The position numbers were made by a program, and so were the translations under genes. DNA of 59,157 nt from Agrobacterium sp. a22-2. Lineage in GTDB: Bacteria; Pseudomonadota; Alphaproteobacteria; Rhizobiales; Rhizobiaceae. The notes under the pieces were generated by a model. It did not search any database. It saw only the letters and a list, made by a program, of their open reading frames with translations, and was not told the origin of the DNA. Shown here piece after piece: positions 8,681 to 16,386 of this stretch; position 1 is the first letter of the stretch; each line of letters begins with the position of its first letter. The stretch is taken from contig NZ_JAAXMM010000021.1 in the NCBI RefSeq assembly GCF_012276985.1, positions 1 to 59,157 on the forward strand, in the 5' to 3' direction.

Positions 8681-9728
8681 TGGCCCAACCTCCCTTGGCG
8701 TGAAGGCGGCGCAGCACGACCGCAAAGATGGGCACGCCGATCAGCGCGGTGATGATGCCGAGCGGGATCTCGGCGCTGGTCACCGTGCGCGCCAGATTGT
8801 CGACCATCAGCAGATAGATCGCGCCGATGACGCCTGACACCGGCAACAAACGCCGGTGGTCAGCGCCGACCAGTGCGCGCGCCAGATGCGGGATAACCAA
8901 GCCTACCCAGCCAATTATGCCGGAGGAAGCGACGACGCCCGCAGAAATCAGTGCCGATGCCAAAAGGATGATCCATTGCACCAGAACGACATTGGTGCCG
9001 AGTGCCCTTGCCTTTTCCTCGCCGAGCGACATGACGTTGATCTGGAAGCGCAGCAGATAAATCACGATGGCGGACGGTGCGACCGCCACGGCGATCAGCA
9101 ACACATCGGAATAATTGCTGGAGGCGATGCTGCCCATCAGCCAGTAGGTGATGGCCGGCAGTTTTTGGAACGGGTCGGCCAGAAGCTTGGCAATGGAAAT
9201 CGCCGCCTGGAAGAAGGCCGATATGACGACGCCGGCCAGGACCAGGGTCAGCATGCTGGTGCGCCCGCGCACCGTCGACAACATCTTGACGAGCAGGATG
9301 CTGCCGATGCCGAAGAAAAAAGCCATGCCCAGCAGCAGATAGCCCTGCAATCCGATCAGGATTGCCAGCGTGCCGCCAAAACCCGCGCCCGACGTCACGC
9401 CGATAATGCCCGGATCGACCAGCGGGTTGCGGAAAAGCCCCTGCAGGGCGGCGCCCGACACCGAAAGGCCGAAGCCGATGATGACGGCGGCGATGATGCG
9501 CGGCAGCCGGACCTGTTCGACGACGACCTCCTGCACCGGCTCCCAATAGGGGGTGACCAGCGGGTGGATATTGTCGATCAGGATATAGGCGACGTCCAGC
9601 ACCGATAGTTCGTAGCGGCCGATCGTCACCGAATAGAGGACCGAAAAGACCAGCAGGACGACCAGGACGGCAAGGACCGAAACCGATGCCGGTTTCGGTC
9701 CAACCCAGCTCATGGTGCGGAGGTTCAT
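8673..9728 (-). CDS. ABC transporter permease, FecCD/BtuC family
   Basis: A 351-residue integral membrane protein with about ten hydrophobic segments. Landmarks are RLPRIIAAVIIGFGLSVSG near residues 80-100 (the conserved start of FecCD permeases), NPLVDPGIIGVTSGAGFGG, LGTNVVLVQ and GWVGLVIPHLAR with the ATPase-contact helix. It imports iron-siderophore, heme, cobalamin or similar complexes; the exact ligand cannot be read from it. ATG 9728 is chosen because GAGGTG precedes it; it lies eight bases after the binding-protein stop. It is the second gene of the operon 10803 to 6631. Confidence 0.88.
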   Translation of the reverse strand: MNLRTMSWVGPKPASVSVLAVLVVLLVFSVLYSVTIGRYELSVLDVAYILIDNIHPLVTPYWEPVQEVVVEQVRLPRIIAAVIIGFGLSVSGAALQGLFRNPLVDPGIIGVTSGAGFGGTLAILIGLQGYLLLGMAFFFGIGSILLVKMLSTVRGRTSMLTLVLAGVVISAFFQAAISIAKLLADPFQKLPAITYWLMGSIASSNYSDVLLIAVAVAPSAIVIYLLRFQINVMSLGEEKARALGTNVVLVQWIILLASALISAGVVASSGIIGWVGLVIPHLARALVGADHRRLLPVSGVIGAIYLLMVDNLARTVTSAEIPLGIITALIGVPIFAVVLRRLHAKGGWASD

Positions 9729-9735
9729 CTGCACC

Positions 9736-10803
9736 TCAGCCGAATATCTCGACATACTTGTTCGCCGGGGCGTTGCTTTCGGACTCGAGGATCGCCTTCA
9801 ACTGCGCGTCCGTCAGCTTGGCGCCGTAAATCAACGCGTAGGTATCGAGGATCTGCTTTTGAAAGTCTGGCGCATAGTCGATGCCGTGGGCGATGGCCGC
9901 AAGCCACTCCGACGTCAGGAAGATTTCCGGCGCGTCGGGGGTACGGGCAAAGACCGGCTGCTTGTAGACGCGCTTTTCCTTGACCGCCTTGAGGCTGGCC
10001 AGCACCGGATTGTCGAAGAAATCCTTTGGGTTGAGGTCGCTCGCGTAGGCCGGGATGATGATGATGTCGGGATTCCAGACCAGCAGCTGTTCGAAATCGA
10101 TCGTGCGCCACCATTCGCCCGTACCGTCGGCTGCCGGATTGGTCACGCCGCTCAAGGAGAGGTTTTGCGAGCCGTTGGCGATGACCTGGATCTGGTCGCC
10201 GACCTTGTCGATGTGAAGAACTGACGGGAATACCGACTTGTCGAGCTTGCCGACCTTTTCGCCGAGCGCCTTCAGCGTATCGGCCTGTACCTGCAATATC
10301 GTCTGAGCGCGGTCGTTGCGGCCGGTCATGTAGCCGGTCAGGGTGACGTAATCGAGGCGGTCCTGTTCGGTGCAGCAATCCCAGCCGACGACGGTGAGGC
10401 CGACGCGCTCAAGCGGCTCGATCAGCTTTTCGTCAGAGCTCCACTGGATCACGGCGTCAGGCTTTTGCGCAAGGATCGCTTCGATATTCGGCACGAAGCC
10501 CTCCTGCGCGGCGCTGGTATTGATCTTGGCCATCTCCGGCAACATCTCACTGTAGATTCCCTTGGTGAAATAACGCACCAGCGAATCCTTGTTCATGCTG
10601 ACGATGTTGTCCGCCTTCTCGTCGATCGCCCGATAGATAATCGGCGCGGAGCGGACGATGGTGACGACGCGCTCGGGAGGTTTTTCAAAGGTAATGGTCT
10701 TGCCGCGGCGATCGACGAACGTGCTTTCGGCGTGAAGAGCTGCCGGCAGGAGAAGGGTCAGCGATAAACCGAGCGCGGAAAAGGTCTTGAGGCGGCTGAA
10801 CAT
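9736..10803 (-). CDS. Periplasmic binding protein of metal-chelate ABC transporter (BtuF/FepB-like)
   Basis: A 355-residue secreted protein. The signal peptide is about residues 1-24 (LGLSLTLLLPAALHA), followed by FVDRRGKTITFEKPPERVVTI, the usual first strand of TroA/FepB-like binding proteins. The two lobes are joined around residues 150-190, and NPDIIIIPAYASD lies in the second lobe. Residues W-D-C-C in VVGWDCCTEQD are unusual. The ligand could be an iron-siderophore or another metal complex. ATG 10803 has AAGGAA upstream. It begins the operon and is preceded by a perfect inverted repeat at 10858-10886, a likely operator. Confidence 0.85.
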   Translation of the reverse strand: MFSRLKTFSALGLSLTLLLPAALHAESTFVDRRGKTITFEKPPERVVTIVRSAPIIYRAIDEKADNIVSMNKDSLVRYFTKGIYSEMLPEMAKINTSAAQEGFVPNIEAILAQKPDAVIQWSSDEKLIEPLERVGLTVVGWDCCTEQDRLDYVTLTGYMTGRNDRAQTILQVQADTLKALGEKVGKLDKSVFPSVLHIDKVGDQIQVIANGSQNLSLSGVTNPAADGTGEWWRTIDFEQLLVWNPDIIIIPAYASDLNPKDFFDNPVLASLKAVKEKRVYKQPVFARTPDAPEIFLTSEWLAAIAHGIDYAPDFQKQILDTYALIYGAKLTDAQLKAILESESNAPANKYVEIFG

Positions 10804-10857
10804 CGGGTATTCCTTGGTCTGGACGGCCTCCCCAGCATGGCCGGGAGATCGCAAAGC

Positions 10858-10886
10858 ATTAATATGAGTTTTTTACTCATATTAAT
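10858..10886. promoter_or_regulatory. Perfect 11-bp inverted repeat upstream of the metal-chelate ABC operon
   Basis: ATTAATATGAG and CTCATATTAAT separated by 7 bases (TTTTTTA), 55 bases before the binding-protein ATG. The high AT content and exact symmetry suggest a repressor site. It does not match the rhizobial Irr or RirA boxes as I remember them. Confidence 0.6.
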
Positions 10887-10984
10887 GCCGCCTGTCCAGC
10901 CCGGAATTGGCGACCCGCCGCCATCGTTCCGGATGCCATCTTGCAGACACGCGGACGCGGCGGACGCTGCCTATCCTGTCCCCT

Positions 10985-12790
10985 TCACTCCGTCTGCCCG
11001 AACTCCCGCATCACCAGGCCGCTGTCGCTGTCCTTGGCGCGCTTCTTGACCTCGGCGATCTCGGCGCTGACGCGGTTGATGTCGTCGAGCACCAGGCCGC
11101 GGGGCAGCGAGAGAACGCCGATCGAGCAGCGCATCAGGGCGAAATCCCGCTCGACGCCGCTGCGATCATGGCCGCGGATATGGCCGTTGGCCCGGTCGTC
11201 GTCGGAATAAAGCGTGACGACATCGTCGTGAAAATCCGACAGCAGCCGGTCGAGGATCTCGGTCAGCTCGTCCTCGGTCCAGTCGCTGACGCCGATGAAG
11301 AAGTCGTCGCCGCCGACATGGCCGAGGAAATCGCCTTCGGAGAAGAAGTAGCGGCGCAGCAGCGCTGCAAACAGGCTGATGGCATGGTCGCCGAGGTGAA
11401 AGCCGTAGTGATCGTTGAACGGCTTGAAATTGTCGAAATCGCAATAGCAGAAATAGCGGTCCTCGTCGCCGTCGCGGCCGGAATCCTGCATGAAACCACG
11501 AATGGCGTGGTTGCCGGGCAGCCCGGTCAACGGGTTCTGGTCCTGGGCGAGCTTCAGCTGCTTCTCGTTGATGACGCGGATCAGCGAGGCGGCCGAAACG
11601 ACGCCGGCATAGCGCATGTTTTCGGTCAGCAGCACGCAGTCGCTGCCTTCCATATTGGCGAAGATCGACATCAGCCGATCGGCATCGGCATCGAGCCCGA
11701 CGATCGGGGCGCGGTCGACGAAATGCGAGATCGAGCGCTCGTAGACCTTGTTCTTCAGGAGATCGCGGCCGAAGGGCTGGTAGATGAATTCCTTCAGGTG
11801 ATACTCGTTGATGATGCCGCGCGGCTCGCCATTGGCGTTGAGGACGGGGAAGAAGGACTGGCGCGGATTGCGGCGAAACAGATCGAAGACGCTGTCGATG
11901 CTCTCGTGTTCGTAGACGGTCGGCAGGCGCTCGATCTGCTTGCGGATCAGCACCTCGTCGAGCGACTGGGTGCTGCGGCGGCTCTTGCCGATATCCTGCA
12001 GGTGGGGAAAGGAGGGTTTCAGCTCCGACAGGAAGGTGGTCGGCTTGGCGACGAACCAGCCCTGCACCAGATCGACGCCGAATTCGCGGCAGGTGACGAA
12101 TTCCTGCTCGGTCTCGATGCCCTCGGCAATCACCCGCACACCCAGAACATGGGCGATGTTGACGATGTTCTTGACCAGGTGGCGGCGGCGCGGGCTCTTG
12201 TCGAGATCGGCGACCAGGTGGCGGTCGATCTTCATGTAGTCGATCGGATAATCGCAGAGCAGCTTCATTTCCGCATGGCCGACGCCGAAATCGTCGATGG
12301 CCAGCTTGAAGCCGGCGCGGCGCATGCGATCGACCAGATCGGGGAATTCCGGTACCTGGGTATTGTCGAAGCGCTCCGACAGTTCAAAGCAGATCGAGGA
12401 CGGCGGAATATTCGCCTTGCCGAGATGGGCCAGCAGCGATTCGATCAGCACCTTGCCGTGGGGAATCAACCGGACGTCGAGGTTGAGGAACAGGGTGGCG
12501 CTAGCGAAATCGGGAATGGTGGCGAACTTGGCCAGCGCCCGGCTGGAGACCATCTGCTCAAGGGCCAGCAGATGGCCGGTTTCGGCGGCCTGGTCGAGAA
12601 TGTCGAGCGGCGTGTCGAAGCCGATCCGCTCCTGGCCGCGCATCAGGGATTCATAACCGAAGACAGCGCCGGTGCCGACCTCGACGATCGGCTGAAAGGC
12701 ATTTTCAACGACCAGCTTGGCCAATGTCAGAAGCTGGTCGTTGGCGAACCGGCGCAAAACACCGGGCTCCACCACGGCACTCAAAGTCAT
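10985..12790 (-). CDS. EAL-CBS-GGDEF cyclic-di-GMP protein
   Basis: A 601-residue cytoplasmic protein with an unusual order: EAL phosphodiesterase first, a pair of CBS-like modules in the middle, and GGDEF last. The EAL part (about 20-260) has ESLMR in place of EALLR, and keeps N103 in FLNLD, E136/E139 in CFELSER, DDFGVG (166-171), K187 in YMKID and AEGIE, so it may be active. The GGDEF loop is GGDDF (493-497) and keeps the acidic residues. CBS modules (about 280-410) often bind adenine nucleotides. ATG 12790 is chosen for the GGAGAAG just upstream; a TTG at 12802 is also open. Target process unknown. Confidence 0.85.
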   Translation of the reverse strand: MTLSAVVEPGVLRRFANDQLLTLAKLVVENAFQPIVEVGTGAVFGYESLMRGQERIGFDTPLDILDQAAETGHLLALEQMVSSRALAKFATIPDFASATLFLNLDVRLIPHGKVLIESLLAHLGKANIPPSSICFELSERFDNTQVPEFPDLVDRMRRAGFKLAIDDFGVGHAEMKLLCDYPIDYMKIDRHLVADLDKSPRRRHLVKNIVNIAHVLGVRVIAEGIETEQEFVTCREFGVDLVQGWFVAKPTTFLSELKPSFPHLQDIGKSRRSTQSLDEVLIRKQIERLPTVYEHESIDSVFDLFRRNPRQSFFPVLNANGEPRGIINEYHLKEFIYQPFGRDLLKNKVYERSISHFVDRAPIVGLDADADRLMSIFANMEGSDCVLLTENMRYAGVVSAASLIRVINEKQLKLAQDQNPLTGLPGNHAIRGFMQDSGRDGDEDRYFCYCDFDNFKPFNDHYGFHLGDHAISLFAALLRRYFFSEGDFLGHVGGDDFFIGVSDWTEDELTEILDRLLSDFHDDVVTLYSDDDRANGHIRGHDRSGVERDFALMRCSIGVLSLPRGLVLDDINRVSAEIAEVKKRAKDSDSGLVMREFGQTE

Positions 12791-12884
12791 GATCTTCTCC
12801 AAAAGCTCTTATTTTTTATCAACAGGAGCTTCCGGGCAATTCCTCAAGATTTCCTTGCCGGGGCGTGAATGCTGGATGAATTTT

Positions 12885-13865
12885 TCATGACAAGCCGCGC
12901 CGCGTCAAAAATGGCCAAGCAACTGAAAAGACACGCTTTCGCGGCTCGCAACCCTGAGGTGGCATAGATCGGTCCGGCTGTTGCTCGACGTCATGGAAGG
13001 CGCAGCCGAGGGCAGCGATGCGCGCCTTGTCGGCCCGGTAACTGGCGCTGAGAGCCTCGACGGTGGCCTTGTCCTCGATCTGCACCTTGGCGACGGGTTC
13101 GTCGAACTGGAAAGTCCGCAATGCGTGACCGAGACGGATGCGCTCTTCCCTCGACAGAAAACCCTGCGAGGCCTCGATGATCTTCAGTCCCTTTACGCTC
13201 AGCGACGGATTGGCATCGCGGGCGAGTCTTGGCTCGACAAGCTCGACCCGTGCGCCGCCGGACAGGAGGGAATAGGGAAGGTGCGGGTCGGCCTTGAAGG
13301 CCTCGTAGGTCCAGACCGTGACATTTTCGGCGCCAGCGATCGCTACCATATCGGCAACCACATCGGCCCAGCCGCGTCCGCTGTCCTGCAGCTTGCCGAC
13401 AAAGGCCGGAATACTGGGCATGTCGAATTTGCGCAGGAGCTGCAGATAGGCCGAGACGAAAAACTCGTCATAGGCGCGGATGCAGAGGAAATAGTGACGA
13501 TCATGAGCCTTGGCGGATTCGTGCACCAGCCGCATGTTGCGACCAAGCTGGGTGTAGAGCCGTCCGGTCAACAACTGCGGCAGGGGACTGGCGAGATTTT
13601 CCTCCGACAGAATGGCCAGTGGCAAGTCGGCAAAGGGGGCAACCTGTGCCTCAAGCAGCCCCTGCAACTGGTTGCGCTGCAATGCGTCGATCAATTTCGG
13701 TTTGCCGGCCATGCGGGCCAGGGGATGATAATAGTTGGTACGGAAGATCCCAACCGCGGAATAGCCAACGCCTTGGTCTTCCAGAGCTTTGCGATTGCGC
13801 AAAAGGACGTGCTGCATCGCGCTGGTGCCTGTCTTGTGGACGCCCATGTGGATATTCAGTTTCAT
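12885..13865 (-). CDS. Sulfotransferase-like P-loop protein
   Basis: A 326-residue protein. The N-terminal HMGVHKTGTSAMQ is the 5'-phosphosulfate loop of PAPS-dependent sulfotransferases, and LRAYDEFFVSAYLQLLR near residue 130-145 fits the 3'-phosphate region (usually R-x-P-x-x-x-x-x-S). Family enzymes transfer sulfate from PAPS to polysaccharides, lipids or small molecules. The gene is divergent from betI, with 200 bases between. Its position beside choline sulfatase genes is suggestive but not proof of a choline substrate. ATG 13865 has CAGGGCAGG upstream. The last 40 residues are variable and Arg-rich. Confidence 0.72.
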   Translation of the reverse strand: MKLNIHMGVHKTGTSAMQHVLLRNRKALEDQGVGYSAVGIFRTNYYHPLARMAGKPKLIDALQRNQLQGLLEAQVAPFADLPLAILSEENLASPLPQLLTGRLYTQLGRNMRLVHESAKAHDRHYFLCIRAYDEFFVSAYLQLLRKFDMPSIPAFVGKLQDSGRGWADVVADMVAIAGAENVTVWTYEAFKADPHLPYSLLSGGARVELVEPRLARDANPSLSVKGLKIIEASQGFLSREERIRLGHALRTFQFDEPVAKVQIEDKATVEALSASYRADKARIAALGCAFHDVEQQPDRSMPPQGCEPRKRVFSVAWPFLTRRGLS

Positions 13866-14010
13866 TGCCTGCCCTGATGCGATGGAGAAGATCTGTCTTA
13901 AAGCGGTTTTTTCCCGGATTTACCAGCCGCCTGCCGTGGCAATATTCCACGTGACCGGCAATCTGCACGGGCCAAAGCCGGGGGCTTGCGGTCTTACCGC
14001 ATTTCATGGT

Positions 14011-14038
14011 TTTATTGATTGATCCATTAATCAATAAA
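14011..14038. promoter_or_regulatory. Probable BetI operator
   Basis: TTTATTGATT and AATCAATAAA, a perfect 10-bp inverted repeat with 8 bases between, 27 bases before the betI ATG. BetI repressors bind AT-rich palindromes in this position, so autoregulation of the bet genes, relieved by choline, is the natural reading. Confidence 0.75.
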
Positions 14039-14064
14039 AATATAGCCCATTTTAAAGGACGCCT

Positions 14065-14658
14065 ATGCCGAAGGTCGGAATGGAACCGGTGCGCCGTAAG
14101 GCGCTTGTCGATGCCGCCTTGCGGGCCATCGGTCATCACGGCTCGCTCACGGTCACCATGTCGGACATCGCCCGCGAGGCCGGGGTGTCGGCGGCGCTGG
14201 CCCACCACTATTTCGGCTCCAAGGAGCAATTGCTGATCGAGACGATCCGCTCGCTGCTGCGGCAATTGCGGGCCGATACGGTCTCGGCGCTGCGGGCGGC
14301 GGCGACGCCGGCCGAGCGGCTTTCCGCCATCATCCGGGTCAGTTTCCAGGCCGACCAGTTCGCGGCCGACACCATCGCCGCATGGCTTGCCTTTTATGTC
14401 GAGGCGCAGCGCTCGGACCTGGTGCGCCGGCTGCTGGTCATCTATGCGCGACGCCTGCGTTCCAACCTGCTGGCCGACCTGCGAACGCTTTGTCCCGGCG
14501 ATGACGCGGGGCGGATTGCCGAAGGCGCGGCTGCGATGATCGACGGGCTCTATATCCGGCAAAGTCTACGCTCGGCGCCGCTCGGCATCGAGGCCTCGGT
14601 GGCGCTGGTCGAGGATTATGTGCAGGGGCAGTTGGCGAGGTGCCGACCCTCCCCTTGA
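14065..14658 (+). CDS. betI: HTH-type transcriptional repressor BetI
   Basis: A 197-residue TetR-family repressor of choline-to-betaine genes. The helix-turn-helix is in TVTMSDIAREAGVSAALAHHYF (about residues 29-50), and the choline-sensing domain follows, with AAWLAFYVEAQR. A palindrome upstream is a likely operator. The gene heads the set betI, betC, betB, betA. Its last few codons (about ARCRPSP) and the stop lie inside a mosaic repeat that starts near 14642, so the natural C-terminus appears to have been replaced by repeat sequence. Confidence 0.92.
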   Translation: MPKVGMEPVRRKALVDAALRAIGHHGSLTVTMSDIAREAGVSAALAHHYFGSKEQLLIETIRSLLRQLRADTVSALRAAATPAERLSAIIRVSFQADQFAADTIAAWLAFYVEAQRSDLVRRLLVIYARRLRSNLLADLRTLCPGDDAGRIAEGAAAMIDGLYIRQSLRSAPLGIEASVALVEDYVQGQLARCRPSP

Positions 14659-14776
14659 GGGGGAGGGTCGGACCGCAGGTCCGGGGTGGGGTGAACAGCG
14701 ACAGGCAACCATGCCCACGACATAGTCACCCCCACCCGCGCGTACCGCGCGACCTCCCCCCTCAAGGGGGAGGTGG
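14642..14776. repeat. Intergenic mosaic repeat inside the bet gene set
   Basis: Arms CCCTCCCCTTGAGGGGGAGG and CCTCCCCCCTCAAGGGGGAG face each other, with GGACCGCAGGTCC and CGCGCGTACCGCGCG palindromes between. It overlaps the 3' end of betI and sits between betI and betC. Confidence 0.75.
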
Positions 14777-14854
14777 AAATTGCAGCCGGCCCGCTGAACC
14801 GAGACCGATGCCAGACGAGCGACATGAACCCGATGGGGATGAAAGAAACAGACG

Positions 14855-16384
14855 ATGACCGCCAAGAAACCCAATATCCTGATCATCATGGTCGACCAGT
14901 TGAACGGGACGTTTTTTCCCGACGGGCCGGCGGAGTTTCTGCATGCGCCGCACCTGAAAAGCCTGGCGGCGCGGTCGGCGCGGTTCCGCAACAACTATAC
15001 CTCCTCGCCGCTCTGCGCGCCGGCGCGGGCCTCGTTCATGGCCGGGCAATTGCCGAGCCGAACGGGGGTCTATGACAATGCCGCCGAATATGTTTCGTCG
15101 ATCCCGACCTATGCCCATCACCTGCGCCGCGCCGGCTATTATACCGCGCTGTCGGGCAAGATGCATTTCGTCGGGCCGGACCAGCTGCACGGCTTCGAGG
15201 AACGGCTGACCACCGACATCTATCCGGCCGATTTCGGCTGGACGCCGGATTACCGCAAGCCGGGCGAGCGCATCGACTGGTGGTATCACAATCTGGGATC
15301 CGTGACCGGCGCGGGCGTGGCCGAGATCACCAACCAGATGGAATATGACGACGAGGTGGCGTTCCTCGCCAACCAGAAGCTCTATCATCTCTCCCGCGAC
15401 AATGACGATGCCGACCGCCGCCCGTGGTGCCTGACCGTCTCCTTCACCCATCCGCACGACCCCTACGTGGCGCGTAAAAAGTTCTGGGATCTCTATGAGG
15501 ATTGCCCGCATCTGATGCCCGAGGTCGGCGCGCTGCCCGATAGCCAACAGGATCCGCATTCCAAGCGCATCATCCATTCCTGCGACTATGCCAATTTCGA
15601 CGTGACGGAGGAGAATATCCGCCGCTCGCGCCAAGCCTATTTCGCCAATATCTCCTATCTCGACGAGAAGGTCGGCGAGTTGATCGACACGCTGACGCGG
15701 ACGCGCATGCTCGACGACACCTATATCCTGTTCTGCTCCGACCATGGCGACATGCTCGGCGAGCGCGGGCTGTGGTTCAAGATGAACTTCTTCGAAGGCT
15801 CGGCCCGCGTGCCGCTGATGGTGGCCGGCCCCGGCATCACCCCCGGCCTGCATGTCACGCCAACCTCCAATCTCGACATCACCCCGACCATGGCCGACCT
15901 TGCCGGCATTTCGATCGCCGAGATCGAGCCGTGGACCGACGGCATGAGCCTGACCGGCATGATGAAGGGCGAGAGCCGCTCGGCACCGGTGCTGATGGAA
16001 TATGCCGCGGAAGGCTCCTATGCGCCGCTGGTCGCCATTCGTGAAGGCAAGTGGAAATATATCCATTGCGCGCTCGACCCCGACCAGCTGTTCGACCTGG
16101 AAGCCGATCCGCACGAACTGACCAACCTCGCCACCCTGCCCGGCCATGCTGATCTGCTGGCCTATTTCACCGTGATGCGCCGCGCCCGCTGGGACATGGG
16201 CGCCTTTGACGCCGCAGTGCGCGAAAGCCAGGCGCGGCGCTGGGTGGTCTACGAGGCGCTTCGGAACGGCAGCTATTTCCCTTGGGACTACCAGCCGCTG
16301 CAGAAGGCCTCCGAGCGCTATATGCGCAACCACATGGACCTCAACATCCTCGAAGAATCCAAACGTTATCCGCGCGGAGAATGA
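14855..16384 (+). CDS. betC: Choline-sulfatase
   Basis: Hydrolyses choline-O-sulfate to choline and sulfate in the cytoplasm, feeding betaine synthesis. The 509-residue protein has the sulfatase signature C-x-P-x-R at C54-A-P-A-R, where C54 becomes formylglycine. Metal ligands are visible in MVDQLNGT (D near 14) and CSDHGDMLGERG (DH near 295). Several stretches, such as FARWDMGAFD-like RARWDMGAFDAAVRESQARRW and FPWDYQPLQ, are specific to choline sulfatases. The stop overlaps the start region of betB, so the two are co-translated. The ribosome site before ATG 14855 is weak. Confidence 0.95.
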   Translation: MTAKKPNILIIMVDQLNGTFFPDGPAEFLHAPHLKSLAARSARFRNNYTSSPLCAPARASFMAGQLPSRTGVYDNAAEYVSSIPTYAHHLRRAGYYTALSGKMHFVGPDQLHGFEERLTTDIYPADFGWTPDYRKPGERIDWWYHNLGSVTGAGVAEITNQMEYDDEVAFLANQKLYHLSRDNDDADRRPWCLTVSFTHPHDPYVARKKFWDLYEDCPHLMPEVGALPDSQQDPHSKRIIHSCDYANFDVTEENIRRSRQAYFANISYLDEKVGELIDTLTRTRMLDDTYILFCSDHGDMLGERGLWFKMNFFEGSARVPLMVAGPGITPGLHVTPTSNLDITPTMADLAGISIAEIEPWTDGMSLTGMMKGESRSAPVLMEYAAEGSYAPLVAIREGKWKYIHCALDPDQLFDLEADPHELTNLATLPGHADLLAYFTVMRRARWDMGAFDAAVRESQARRWVVYEALRNGSYFPWDYQPLQKASERYMRNHMDLNILEESKRYPRGE

Positions 16385-16386
16385 TC

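Noticed and set aside
10907..12868. Plus-strand open frame of 653 codons
   Set aside because: It is the exact antisense of the EAL-CBS-GGDEF gene; such long shadows are expected at high GC.
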